Numbered from the stretch's first letter, positions 10,618 through 20,192 are shown. The stretch: 33,174 bases of DNA from Russula earlei (GCA_025769875.1 JAGFNK010000571.1:1-33174); one strand, 5' to 3'. Numbers and translations are program-made. Notes: generated from the letters alone by a model not told the origin.

Positions 10618-10626
10618 TATAAAAGG
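10618..10626 (+). promoter_or_regulatory. TATA box of the old-yellow-enzyme gene
   Basis: TATAAAAGG lies 50 bp upstream of the ATG at 10676 and downstream of the previous gene's stop at 10453. Spacing and sequence fit a core promoter with a short 5' leader. Confidence 0.6.
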
Positions 10627-10675
10627 AACGTTGTTGGGAGCAGTACCTAGAAAGCTGTTTCTCTCTCGCCTTATC

Positions 10676-12088
10676 ATGAGCACCTCCAAACTCTTTCAAC
10701 CTATTCAACTCAGTAAAGTCACCCTGCAGCACCGAGTGGTCATGGCACCCCTTACCCGCAACCGCGGTAACAACAAGCACACGCACACAAGTCTAGCTGT
10801 GGAGCACTACGCCGCGCGTGCGAGTGTGCCAGGCACGCTGATTATCAGTGAAGCGACCCTTATCGCGCACAAGGCCTCCGGCTACACCTTCCATGCCCCC
10901 GGTATCTGGTCCGAGGAGCAGATAGTCGCATGGAAGAGGGTACGTGCATCGCTGGGTCCCCTCCACCCACACGTGTCGGCTGATCATGCGCGATCTCCTC
11001 GCATCGAACGCCTCCGCAGGTGACGGACGCCGTGCACGCAAAGGGATCGTTCATGTTCTTGCAGCTCTGGGCGCTCGGACGGGCCGCGTCGCCGGATCAG
11101 CTCAAGCGGGAGGACCCGTCGTTCGAGTGGGTCGGCGCGGGGACCGTCCCGTCCCCCGCGCGTCGCCCGGCGTCGGCGAGGGCGGGCCCGCGCCCGCTGA
11201 CCAAGGCCGAGATCGCGGAGTACGTGCAGCTGTACGCGACCGCCGCGCGCAATGCCGTCTTCCGGGCGGGCTTCGACGGCGTCGAGATCCACGGCGCGAA
11301 CGGGTACCTCGTCGACCAGTTCCTCAAGGAGGGTTCGAACGACCGCGTGGACGAGTACGGCGGCTCCGTCGAGAACAGGGCGAGGTTCGCCCTCGAGGTC
11401 GTGGCGGCGGTCGGCGCGGCGGTCGGCGAGGAGCGCGTCGGACTCCGTTTGTCCCCGTGGCTCACCTATCACGGTGCGTTTGGCGTTTGTTTTTCCCCCT
11501 TTTCCTCGCCGTCGGCAGGCGTATCTTTCCGGCTCGGGTAACTGACGCTTTGTCCCCCCGCCGACCCACCATCCCTCTCGAACGTACGTACGTACGCGAC
11601 GACAGAGACGCCTGGGAGTGACCCCATCCCTACGTTCTCGTATCTCGTCACGGAGCTTCGCAGACGCCATCCCAACTTTGCATACCTGCATGTTATCGAA
11701 CCGCGCGTCTCCGTTGTGGACGATCGCGTCTTGGACCCAGAGTCGAAAGAGTCGAACGACTTTTTGCGGGACATCTGGGCGGGAAAGCTCTGGATATCCG
11801 CGGGGGGATTCGCGCGCGAGAGTGCAATCAAGCAGGCCGACGAGCGAGGGGAGCTGATTGCTTTTGGACGGTACTACACGTCGAATGTGCGTTGAGCTTC
11901 CTGAGTTTCCTATGCGGCTCTGAGCACTCAGTTTATCGCTCTCATCCTGACAGCCCGATCTCCCTATCCGTCTTGAGAAGAACATCCCACTGACGCCCTA
12001 TAACCGCGAGGTGTTCTATACTGTTGAGTCGCCAATTGGGTACATAGACTACCTTCCAGCAGACAAATCGCTTGTAGCTGCCTCCTGA
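10676..12088 (+). CDS. Old yellow enzyme family NADH:flavin oxidoreductase
   Basis: There are four exons, 10676-10939, 11020-11473, 11606-11886 and 11954-12088, with introns of 80, 132 and 67 bp (GTACGT/CAG, GTGCGT/CAG, GTGCGT/CAG), encoding 377 residues, the usual length. The protein should be a cytosolic FMN-dependent TIM barrel that reduces activated C=C bonds with NAD(P)H. Family signatures in order are the N-terminal KLFQPIQLS and [21 protein letters not shown], the substrate-binding HxxN motif in [15 protein letters not shown] followed by the [14 protein letters not shown] stretch, ISAGGF, and the phosphate-binding [12 protein letters not shown] end. There is no signal peptide. The second exon is much more GC-rich than its neighbours. 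It is intact as modelled and has its own TATA box. The exact physiological substrate cannot be read from sequence. Confidence 0.92.
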
Positions 12089-12280
12089 CAGTTTGATATA
12101 TCGATGCGATATGCTCTAGATGAGCTCGATTATGACTAGCTTTTTTCATTAGGAAGCCCAGAACTGTCGTAATCGCAAACTTAAGGAGCGCACGCGATTG
12201 AGATTGATTGCGCGTGAGTGATGCCAATCGGCCTGCGATGGCAGGTGACTGACGGATCGCCATGATGCGATGTATTTATT

Positions 12281-12355
12281 AATCATGATGCGAGGTTCAA
12301 TCAAGATGCGAGGTTTGATCATTTTCATGATGTGAGGTTTAATCATAATACGAGG
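12281..12355. repeat. Imperfect tandem repeat, about four units of ATGATGCGAGGTTTAATC
   Basis: Four degenerate copies of a roughly 18-22 bp unit containing GATGCGAGGTT (GATGTGAGG and AATACGAGG in the last two). The variants differ mainly by C-to-T or G-to-A at the CpG in the unit. It lies between the old-yellow-enzyme gene and the promoter of the next gene. Confidence 0.75.
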
Positions 12356-12420
12356 ATGATAGCCCAGCCCATCCTGGTCCGGAATTCGGACGCGGACAGA
12401 GGAAGGGGACCTGACGATAG

Positions 12421-12426
12421 TATAAA
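12421..12426 (+). promoter_or_regulatory. TATA-like element upstream of the small secreted protein gene
   Basis: TATAAA lies 157 bp upstream of the ATG at 12578, following a stretch with no other gene. It is a plausible core promoter, with a 5' leader of about 120 bp. Confidence 0.4.
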
Positions 12427-12577
12427 GCCAATGGCTTCGGTTACAATTCTCTCCATCTGGTGCTCCCATCCACTCCATACTCGCCGGTGCTGGTTACCGA
12501 CGATCTTTCTACATCGTATACGCCACCGTCTTGTACGACTTACATCCAAAACTCCACAATCCCACTCCTAAGTGACT

Positions 12578-12939
12578 ATGCGCACGTCTCCCGTTTTTGT
12601 CATATTCTGCCTCGCCGTTGGCATTGCTCCATCGTTTGCGCTTCCTTTAGGTACGCCCACCACTTCGAGTTCTTTTCCTTCCAATGAAGTTGACTTGACC
12701 TCGCAGAAGTAAGAAACCCGGATCCAGTGCTGCACACAAGAGGGCTTCTCCATTCATCCACGAAGAAGAAGGACCAAACAAACTCTTCATCACCAAAGAC
12801 GGGCCAAACAGACACACAGAGAACGCTGGTTTCACTTGGGGATTATACTGTTTTTAAGGACAGGCTCCCTCTTTCAGAGAAAGAAGCGAAGAGATATGGT
12901 TCAAACGCACATGTAAAAGATGAAATTGGGTTTATGTGA
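12578..12939 (+). CDS. Small secreted protein, 101 residues, two exons
   Basis: Exons are 12578-12650 and 12707-12939, with a 56-bp intron (GTACGC...CTTGACCTCGCAG). Exon 1 encodes almost exactly a signal peptide: basic start MRTSP, hydrophobic VFVIFCLAVGIA, then PSFA|LP with a good cleavage site. The mature part is about 80 residues, hydrophilic, rich in Lys/Ser/Thr and without cysteine. It contains STKKKDQ, LVSLGDYTVFKDRLPL and a C-terminal SEKEAKRYGSNAHVKDEIGFM-like tail with a dibasic KR that a Kex2-type protease could use. Without the intron, exon 1 runs to a stop after 43 residues. I do not recognise a family. Size and signal peptide fit a fungal small secreted protein; an effector role is only a guess. 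Confidence 0.62.
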
Positions 12940-13532
12940 TCAAAACTATAAATAATAAATAATATTTCATCAGTAAAGATGGATTTTAGTTTCTGTTGGT
13001 TTCTCACCTCAGGAAACCGAAAAAAACCAGTGGAAACCGGGAAACCGGGAGACTGGGAAACCCATGTCTGGTTTCCCGGAAACAACCTGAGAGTATCTTT
13101 CATGGAAACCTAAGAAACCTGTTGAAAGTATGGAAACTGGTAGAACTATAGTATAGTAATCACTGAAAATGGTCAGAAATAGGGTATACGTCGTTTCTAC
13201 TTGTAATTGGAAGTTGATTGGAGCTGGTACGGATCTAAGCCTTGAGGGGACTCTCAGGTATATACAGATCAGCATGGAATGCAGATATCATCTAGGCATC
13301 AGCACGATGAAGGGATTCATCGTCACCATCGTTGTCTGCACATTCCAGTGCAAGGTGCCAGCATCACTCACTCAGACGGTTGATGAAAACTTGAATTGTT
13401 TTCCAGTGTGCTTCATGATGTCTACCAGGTTTCCCAGTTTCTGGGTTTTCAGTTTCCGGAAACTGGGAAACCAGCGGAAACCAACCAAAACCCAGGAATG
13501 TTTTTTGTGGTGTGCTGATGTTGTGCACCTTA
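12940..13532. repeat. AT-rich gene-free stretch with two clusters of GGAAACC/GGTTTCC heptamers
   Basis: No coding frame is credible here. Clusters of GGAAACC and its complement GGTTTCC occur at about 13000-13130 and 13425-13490, many within short runs such as GGAAACCGGGAAACCGGG. The clusters face each other loosely, so this could be a degraded inverted-repeat element about 490 bp long, but I found no clean ends. Confidence 0.5.
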
Positions 13533-13700
13533 CTGTAATTGTTGCTTTCACGTGACCTTTCACTGACCATTTTTGGATGTCATTTCAAGTGCAAAGTTAA
13601 AACTGCTATATCTCAAGAGTTTCTCAACAGATTGCCTTGAAACTTTTACAGTAGAACCCTGTATACTGTATCTAGATGCAGCTAAAATATGGGAACCTAA
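13533..13700 (+). mobile_element. Foldback-type element fragment (outer target of the nest)
   Basis: Starting after TA at 13531-13532, the sequence CTGTAATTGTTGCTTTCACGTGACC resembles the end of the large foldback element at 13812 (CTGTCGTTTTCACGTGACC). It then follows the same repeat unit (CCATTTTTGGATGTCATTTC, CTGCTATATCTCAA, GATTGCCTTGAAAC, TATCTAGATGCAGCTAAAAT). It stops at TAA (13698-13700), where the second MITE copy begins. Confidence 0.7.
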
Positions 13701-13811
13701 GGCCCCTTTTACCAACCAAGAATTCTTGAATCTTGAACTTGAACTTGGGTTTGGGATTTTCCAGGAGTGACAGGAGTGACAGGAGTCATGTGAAATGTAC
13801 ATAATAAATTA
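13701..13811. mobile_element. PIF/Harbinger-like MITE copy 2, left end
   Basis: Begins GGCCCCTTTTACCAACCAAG after TAA (13698-13700) and follows the inverted-repeat end of copy 1 through the GTGACAGG repeats to ATAATAAATTA. It breaks off at TA 13810-13811, where the foldback element inserted. It resumes at 19299; the join matches copy 1 exactly at ATAAATTAATATGC. Confidence 0.85.
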
Positions 13812-13943
13812 CTGTCGTTTTCACGTGACCTTGCACTTGCCATTTTTGGATGTCATTTCAAGTGCGAAAATAAAACTGCTATATCTCAACAGTTTCTCAA
13901 CAGATTGCCTTGAAACTTTGACAGTAGAACCTTATATGTTGTA

Positions 13944-15563
13944 CAGTGACCCAAAAAACTGTTCAAATGTTTTGTACATTTTCATTGTATTAACCATATC
14001 TAGAGAACCACTGCAGCTGATAACATGTTAGTGGGCTTGTTTTAAAGCTCTACATCATAGCTTTCTAATGAAATACTATATATACTATGAACATAATTAT
14101 GTAAGAAGATATAAGGTATTTCTTCCAGTGTATCCATTTGAACAGTTTTTTTGCCTTGGTATCTAAATAGGGTATATGCCAAACATTAGTAGTTTGTGTA
14201 TCCTCCATTTGCTTTGAACACCTCTTCCACCCTCCTAGGCATACTTTCTATCAAATTCTGCACAACAGTTCAATCAATGGCCTCCCATTCCAGCTGTGTG
14301 CGCTCCCAAAGTTCATTGATTCCCTTAGGGGGTGTTGGATAAGCTGCAAGCTTCTTTTTGAGATGAGCCCAAAGATGCTCAATAGGATTGAGGTCTGGGG
14401 ATTGAGCTGGCCAGTCCATGACCTGAATTCTGTGGTCTTGGAACCAAGATGTGGCAAGCCTGCTCTTGTGGATAGAGGCATTGTCCTGTTGAAAGAGGGT
14501 ATCTTTGCATTTCTTCTTGAAATACTTGATAGATGCAAGTAGTTCATCCTCCAAAATGCTGCAATAAAGTTCAGCATCCATCCTTCCATCAATCTTTGCT
14601 GCATGCCCAACTCCTTCCCAAGACATGCAGCCCCACAACATCAAGGAACCTCCTCCATGTTTGACTGTTGGCTGAACAAGGCATTCAGAAAGGTGCTCTC
14701 CTCTTTTTTTCCAAGCCCATTTCTTGCCATCTGAGCCCATATGATTGATTTTGGTCTCATCTGACCAAATTACCCTCTTCCAGTCCTCCACAGTCCAGTA
14801 TAGGTACTTTTCTGCAAAGTCCTTTCTGGCCCTATAGTGACTTGGTTTAAGGTAAGGCCTCTTCTTCTTTGTAACTGCCTTCAAGCCTGCCTTGTTAAGG
14901 TAGTTTCAAATGGTCTGATTGGAGATAGTGGACTCTTTGATGACCTCCAACCTTCTAGCAACCTGAGGAGCAGTATCTGCTTCTCCAGAGCTAAGAAGGC
15001 ATGTAGCAAAGCGGATGTCAAGGTTAGAGAGCTTGGAAGGACAACCTCCAGAGGACTTTGGAAGGTCAGGAAGGTATTTCTGGCAAATGTTGGTGATTAA
15101 ACCAATGCTTCTGTGTGCTGCCTTGGCAATGTTACGAACTGAATGGTTGGCCTGGAGAAGGGAGATGATGTAGTTGACTTCATGAGGAAGAAGAGACTTC
15201 ATGATGTTGTTGGTGAAGAAGAAGAAGCTGTTTTGGCTTATTTGCACATGGTTTGAGTTTATTATAGGTCACATGACCTCCATGTTCAATTTTAGCCCTC
15301 TGGGGAAAGAATATGAATCTCAATCTGAGAAATAATAAATTCACTAACCAAGGCCAAAAAACTGTTCAAATGGGTACACCAGCAAACATACCTTATATCT
15401 TCCTAAATAATTATGCTTGTGCTGTATAAAGTATACCATTACAAAGCTATGATGTAGAGCTTAAAAACAAATTTAGTTACATATTATTAGCTGCAGCGGT
15501 TCTCTAGATATGGTTAATACAATGAAAATGTACAAAACATTTGAATGGTTTTTTGGGTCACTG
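13944..15563 (-). mobile_element. Tc1/mariner transposon, 1620 bp, in the left foldback arm
   Basis: It is flanked by TA (13942-13943, 15564-15565). Inverted repeats of 216 bp (13944-14159 and 15348-15563) begin CAGTGACCCAAAAAAC. Each repeat has a related motif at its outer end (CAAAAAACTGTTCAAATG) and, in opposite orientation, at its inner end (CATTTGAACAGTTTTTT), likely paired transposase sites. The right foldback arm has the matching empty site with a single TA near 19166-19168. Confidence 0.95.
14186..15202 (-). pseudogene. Tc1-type DD34E transposase, two nonsense codons
   Basis: The minus-strand frame starts at the ATG at 15202 and ends at TAA 14186-14188, 338 codons, which is the usual Tc1 length. 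The N-terminus holds helix-turn-helix-like DNA-binding segments (VNYIISLLQANHSVRNIAK, then GGCPSKLS). The catalytic triad is visible as WSDETKI (Asp), LFQQDNASIH (Asp) and NPIEHLW (Glu) with 34 residues between the second Asp and the Glu, the Tc1 hallmark. In-frame TGA codons at 14906-14908 and 14270-14272 interrupt an otherwise aligned frame; the first sits where NQTIRNYL would read naturally, consistent with CGA to TGA. The C-terminal MPRRVEEVFKANGG is preserved after the second stop. Confidence 0.92.
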
Positions 15564-16024
15564 TATCTAGGTGCAGCTAAAATATGGGAGCCTAATATTT
15601 AGTTCTTGAAATGTCAATTTTTGGGTGGTGACATGAGTGCAAAACTTTGAACTGCCATATCTCAACTGTTTCTGAACCGATTGACTTGAAACTTCGACAG
15701 TGGGATCCCATGTACTGTATCTAGGTGCAGCCCAAGAGTTGGGGTCTGATTCTTAGTTTTTGAAGTTTCGGTTTTTGGGTGTGATCTGAGTTCGAAATTT
15801 CAATCTGCCATATCTCAACCATTTCTCAATAGATTGCCTTGAAACGTGGACAGTGGGACCTTATATACTGTATCTAGGTGCAGCGAAAATATGGGAGCCT
15901 AATATTCAGTTTTTGAAGTTTCGATTTTTGGGTGCCGAGCTGCGTGCAAAATTTCGTACTGCCATGTCTCAACCATTTCTCAATGGATTGTCTTGAAACT
16001 TGGACAGTGGAACCTCATGCACTG
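15564..16024 (+). repeat. Three tandem ~154-bp units in the left foldback arm
   Basis: Units start with TATCTAGGTGCAGC at 15564, 15718 and 15871. Each contains GGGAGCCTAATATT or a variant, a TTTTTGGGTG box, CTGCCATATCTCAA and ATTG(A/C)CTTGAAAC, ending in ACTG. A fourth, related unit makes up 13812-13943 before the Tc1 insertion. They are mirrored in the right arm at 18708-19168. Confidence 0.88.
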
Positions 16025-17059
16025 TAGCTAGATGTTTCACTCGTTGGATGTTCACGTTTTGGGGTGCCAACCCCAAGCATGATAATATTACATTATCCCT
16101 ACAGCTGAATCCATCCATGATATGATATGACTATTACAACTGTACCACACAAGAAGGGCACACTTAAGTTCATGGGGCTGGACAAGGACTGAGGGAAGAG
16201 TGAAAGAGACAAAATTGAAATGATGATGCGAGGCGTGCATCAAGGCAGCAATAGGCATTGGCACGGGTACATGTGCGTGTAGCTTCTTCAGTGAGTCTTC
16301 AGCCTCGCGCGCGCGTGGTCACATTGTCGCAAAGGGGGGTGTGCACGTTCTGAGGTGTTGCCATGCGTTTGAATGCAGGCACAGTGCGGGGAAGCAGGAG
16401 GGAGGAGTGTGCTTGCGTCGTGTGTCAAATGTGTCGTCGTGACGTGGTGTTGCCAGGCATCGGCTGTGTTGCTGATATTGGTGCTGCTGCTGTTGTTGTT
16501 GTTGTTGATCCTGGTGCTGCTGTCATGGCAGAGGCTGAGGCGTGGTCGTTTGAGGCAATGGGGTGGCGAGAGGCAAGGGCGTAGGCGATGGCGTTATGGA
16601 AAGGTGTGAGCGTCTGAGGGGGTGACTTGCATGTTGCTCGTGCTGTCATCATATGGGCGCAGTGACGAGGTCTTCGCCACTGCAGGTGATGGCAGCGCTT
16701 GTGGGTGAGGTTGTACGTATGGATGGGGATGCGGTGGAAGGGGAGGAGTGGTGCAGCGTGGTGCTTGCATTGGCGACTTCTCCTGTGGCGACATCGTGGT
16801 GGCGGCTGGTGATCTTTCTGTGGGGTGGCGTCGAGGTAATGATGGGTGATGCTGGACATGTGGGAACCACAGGGACGATGGGAGCGGGCAATGTGAAGGC
16901 GTGACATTTTGGCAACCGTACCCGCTGTTACGGGGCAGGGTGGGGAACGCAGCGGCATGGGTTTTGCCTGGAGTCGCATAGAAGCGCAGCTGTGTGCGCG
17001 CATACGTTGGGCAGCAGAGAGGTGATGTCGTGCCGGGTGGGAGAGCGGGTAAACACGCG
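16025..17059 (+). other. Inner left foldback arm without a convincing gene
   Basis: This stretch and its mirror (17673-18707) contain long overlapping open frames on both strands. They are low in complexity (His/Pro/Thr/Ser or Gly/Val/Leu runs), include GTTGTTGTTGTTG-type triplets, and are open in several frames at once, so I do not call a gene. A diverged copy of part of this sequence lies at about 21180-21560. Confidence 0.6.
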
Positions 17060-17392
17060 CACGCACCGAGGGGGTCCAGGGGGCGTGATCCATTCGTCGT
17101 GAAGGGAAGTAGGATGTTCACATCCTCAGAAAGCGCCGAAGAGTGTCCTGCCGGTGAGAAGGGACGAGCGCGACATGTCCACAGCGACGTCGCTCAGAGG
17201 TGCCTTGGACTCCGATGTTGAGGATGCAAGAAGTAGACCTGTCTCTTCAAAGGTCTCCCGGATTGCCGTCATTTGATACAAATCATCCTGCTTCCTGTTG
17301 CGGTTGCCTCCAGGAGAGACCTGGGTGATACGGACTGGGGGTGGGATCAGCCAAAGGTACGTGCACGATGTCACCACCACTTGGATAAGCAA
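17060..17392 (-). pseudogene. Captured Nudix hydrolase gene fragment (NUDT19-like) in foldback loop and inner arm
   Basis: The minus-strand frame from 17392 contains a Nudix box: SPGGN followed by AIRETFEETGLLLAS (17222-17316). The GG...RExxEExG core is the pyrophosphate-binding helix of Nudix hydrolases, and the spacing and MTAIRETFEETGLLLAS wording fit the peroxisomal acyl-CoA diphosphatase (NUDT19/RAMP) branch. Downstream the similarity seems to run over the loop/arm border at 17169: RTLFGAF, then in shifted frames LLPFT and EWITPPGPPR (about 17066-17120), which resemble the segment after the box in fungal NUDT19-like proteins. There is no start, no full fold, and stops intervene. The part inside the arm is duplicated in inverse orientation at 17563-17672. 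The Nudix call is firm from the box; the subfamily is inference. Confidence 0.65.
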
Positions 17393-17562
17393 TACGTAGA
17401 TTCAAATAGCATGAGAATGTGTGAGTAAGCACTCCAAGTGCTAGCATGCACAAGCAAAAATCTGGAACTGCGATTGCGAATACGAGACTACAGATAGGAA
17501 AACAAGAGAGAGACAAGCGATCCGACTTATTCCTACATAGGTCTCCTGGTGCTTTTCTTATA

Positions 17563-19298
17563 GCTCGTCCCTTCTCACCGGCAGGACACTCTTCGGCGCT
17601 TTCTGAGGATGTGAACATCCTACTTCCCTTCACGACGAATGGATCATGCCCCCTGGACCCCCTTGGTGCGTGCGCGCATTTACCCGCTCTCCCACCTGGC
17701 ATGACATCACCTCTCTGCTGCCCAACATATGCGTGCATACAGCCGCGCTTCTATGCGACTCCAGGCAAAACCCATGCCACCGCGTTCCCCACCCTGCCCC
17801 GTAACAGCGGGTATGGTTGCCAAAATGTCACGCCTTCACATTGCCCGCTCCCATCGTCCCTGCGGTTCCCGCATGTCCAGCATCGCCCATCATTACCTCG
17901 ACGCCGCCCCGCAGAAAGATCACCAGCCGCCACCACAATGTCGCCACAGGAGAAGTCGCCGATGCAAGCACCACGCCGCACCACTCCTCCCCTTCCACCA
18001 CATCCCCATCCATACGTACAACCTCACCCACAAGTGCTGCCATCACCTGCAGTGGCGAAGACCTCGTCGCCGCGCCCATATGATGACAGCACGAGCAACA
18101 TGCAAGTCACCCCCTCAGACGCTCACACCTTTCCATAACGCCATCGCCTATGCCCTTGCCTCTCGCCACCCCATTGCCTCAAATGACCATGCCTCAGCCT
18201 CTGCCATGACAGCAGCACCAGGATCAACAACAACAACAACAGCAGCAGCACCAATATCAGCAACACGGCCGACGCCTGGCAACACCACGTCGCGACAACA
18301 CATTTGACACACAACGCAAGCACACTCCTCCCTCCTGCTTCCCCGCACTGTGCCTGCATTCCAACGCATGGCAACACCTCAGAACGTGCACACCCCCCTT
18401 TGCGACAATGTGACCACGCGCGCGCGAGGCTGAAGACTCACTGAAGAAGCTACACGCACATGTACCCGTGCCAATGCCTATTGCTGCCTTGATGCACGCC
18501 TCACATCATCATTTCAATTTTGTCTCTTTCACTCTTCCCTCAGTCCTTGTCCAGCCCCATGAACTTAAGTGTGCCCTTCTTGTGTGGTACAGTTGTAATA
18601 GTCATATCATATCATGGATGGATTCAGCTGTAGGGATAATGTAATATTATCATGCTTGGGGTTGGCACCCCAAAACGTGAACATCCAACGAGTGAAACAT
18701 CTAGCTACAGTGCATGAGGTTCCACTGTCCAAGTTTCAAGACAATCCATTGAGAAATGGTTGAGACATGGCAGTACGAAATTTTGCACGCAGCTCGGCAC
18801 CCAAAAATCGAAACTTCAAAAACTGAATATTAGGCTCCCATATTTTCGCTGCACCTAGATACAGTATATAAGGTCCCACTGTCCACGTTTCAAGGCAATC
18901 TATTGAGAAATGGTTGAGATATGGCAGATTGAAATTTCGAACTCAGATCACACCCAAAAACCGAAACTTCAAAAACTAAGAATCAGACCCCAACTCTTGG
19001 GCTGCACCTAGATACAGTACATGGGATCCCACTGTCGAAGTTTCAAGTCAATCGGTTCAGAAACAGTTGAGATATGGCAGTTCAAAGTTTTGCACTCATG
19101 TCACCACCCGAAAATCGACATTTCAAGAACTAAATATTAGGCTCCCATATTTTAGCTGCACCTAGATACAACATATAAGGTTCTACTGTCAAAGTTTCAA
19201 GGCAATCTGTTGAGAAACTGTTGAGATATAGCAGTTTTATTTTTGCACTTGAAATGACATCCAAAAATGGCAAGTGCAAGGTCACGTGAAAACGACAG
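17563..19298 (-). repeat. Right arm of the foldback element (empty site for Tc1)
   Basis: It is the inverse complement of 13812-17169 without the Tc1 insertion and is 1736 bp long. The junction that is split by Tc1 in the left arm reads here without interruption and with a single TA (CTAGATACAACATATAAGG at about 19162-19180). Long frames at 17446-18307 are low-complexity and mirror frames of the left arm; no gene is called. Confidence 0.9.
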
Positions 19299-19959
19299 TA
19301 ATATGCTTTTTATTCTGTTGTGATTTGCATATTTGCATATATGGGGTTACACATGATGTGTCAGCATCAAACTAAGAGTTGAGCTCAACATCTGGGTGTT
19401 GCAGCCCCATTTGCACCAGAGCTGCACATACAAAAGTTGCACAAACAGGTGCATCCACACATTGGTGACACATGTGCTGCCTTAATGACATGCTTTCCAT
19501 ATGATGTAAAGTATATTTTAGTTGTATGTTTCACATGCTCATGTATGTGTTGTATCTGCAATAAATATGTACATTCCATTTTATTATGATCTCATATGGC
19601 ATCATACATGAAATCATAAAGATTACTTACAGTATGTACTTTGGTGTATGATTACCAAGCCTGTAGTGATTTTAACTATGGCCCTTGCATGGGCCTGCAA
19701 AAATTGAAGTGATTTCTACCATTCCATCACCTGTGCCTGGACTTTTCTCACCACCATACCCCACTTGGAAAGAGTGGAAGGAAGGGGCTAGAAAAAATAT
19801 TTTATATATCACATGTAGACCCCACACATGAATGCAAATCACACCAAAAAATAACTCATATTTGAAATAGACTCATATTAGTTTATTATGTCACTTACAT
19901 TACACCTGTCATTCCTGTCACTCCCAGAAAATCCCAAAATCCAAGTTCAAGTTCAAGAT
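19299..19959. mobile_element. PIF/Harbinger-like MITE copy 2, right part (truncated end)
   Basis: Continues the MITE from TA 19299-19300 (ATATGC, GCAAATCACAAC, GGGGTTACACATGATGTGTC) to the inverted-repeat end CCAAGTTCAAGTTCAAGAT at 19959. About 230 bp near 19450-19720 have no counterpart in copy 1, so this is a longer variant. The outermost ~28 bases (to GGCCCC) and the TAA are missing, so the right end is rearranged. Confidence 0.8.
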
Positions 19960-20088
19960 GTTAAGGCTCCAAAGTGCCTTAAATAAGATCAATGGTCATG
20001 TGACGCTAGTGCTGTCACCGGTCCAGCTCGAAACCAGTCCAGAAATGGTGCGAGCCATTTCGAGCCTGCTTCAAAGTGCTAGTCTGCC

Positions 20089-20192
20089 AAATTTGGATAT
20101 GGTTGCTCAATTTGGAGAGTGGTCTGTGGCTGTCTGCAGTTTCGAGCCATTTCAAAGTGCCAGATTTGGATATGGTTGCTCAATTTGGAGAG
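20089..20192 (+). repeat. Direct duplication of a ~73-bp unit
   Basis: AAATTTGGATATGGTTGCTC plus AATTTGGAGAG occurs twice, starting near 20089 and 20162, each copy preceded by TTCGAGCC and CAAAGTGC sequence. Confidence 0.8.

Larger units (their letters stand above)
12089..12577. other. Intergenic region with a short tandem repeat
   Basis: No gene was found here. It holds an AT-rich tandem repeat at 12281-12355 and the upstream region of the small secreted protein gene. Confidence 0.6.
13812..19298. mobile_element. Giant foldback element with 1736-bp inverted arms
   Basis: The termini are CTGTCGTTTTCACGTGACC and its complement, flanked by TA (13810-13811, 19299-19300), a 2-bp duplication of a TA present once in MITE copy 1. 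The left arm is 13812-17169 (3358 bp including the 1622 bp added by the Tc1 insertion), the right arm 17563-19298, and the loop 17170-17562. Both arms are 1736 bp once Tc1 is subtracted. The outer arm consists of about 154-bp tandem repeats. The inner arm is GC-rich without a convincing gene, and the loop carries a Nudix gene fragment. The arms differ by scattered transitions, often at CpG. No transposase is encoded by the element itself, so it would need one in trans. The TA target suggests a Tc1/mariner-related source; the architecture resembles Drosophila FB elements. Confidence 0.88.

Noticed and set aside
10984..11985. 333-residue minus-strand frame opposite the old-yellow-enzyme gene
   Set aside because: Antisense shadow caused by the GC-rich exons; no recognisable domain, and the plus-strand gene is clear.
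16363..18377. Long open frames on both strands of the inner foldback arms
   Set aside because: They overlap in several frames, are made of low-complexity His/Pro/Thr or Gly/Val runs, and simply mirror each other in the two arms. Only the Nudix-like part is supported.
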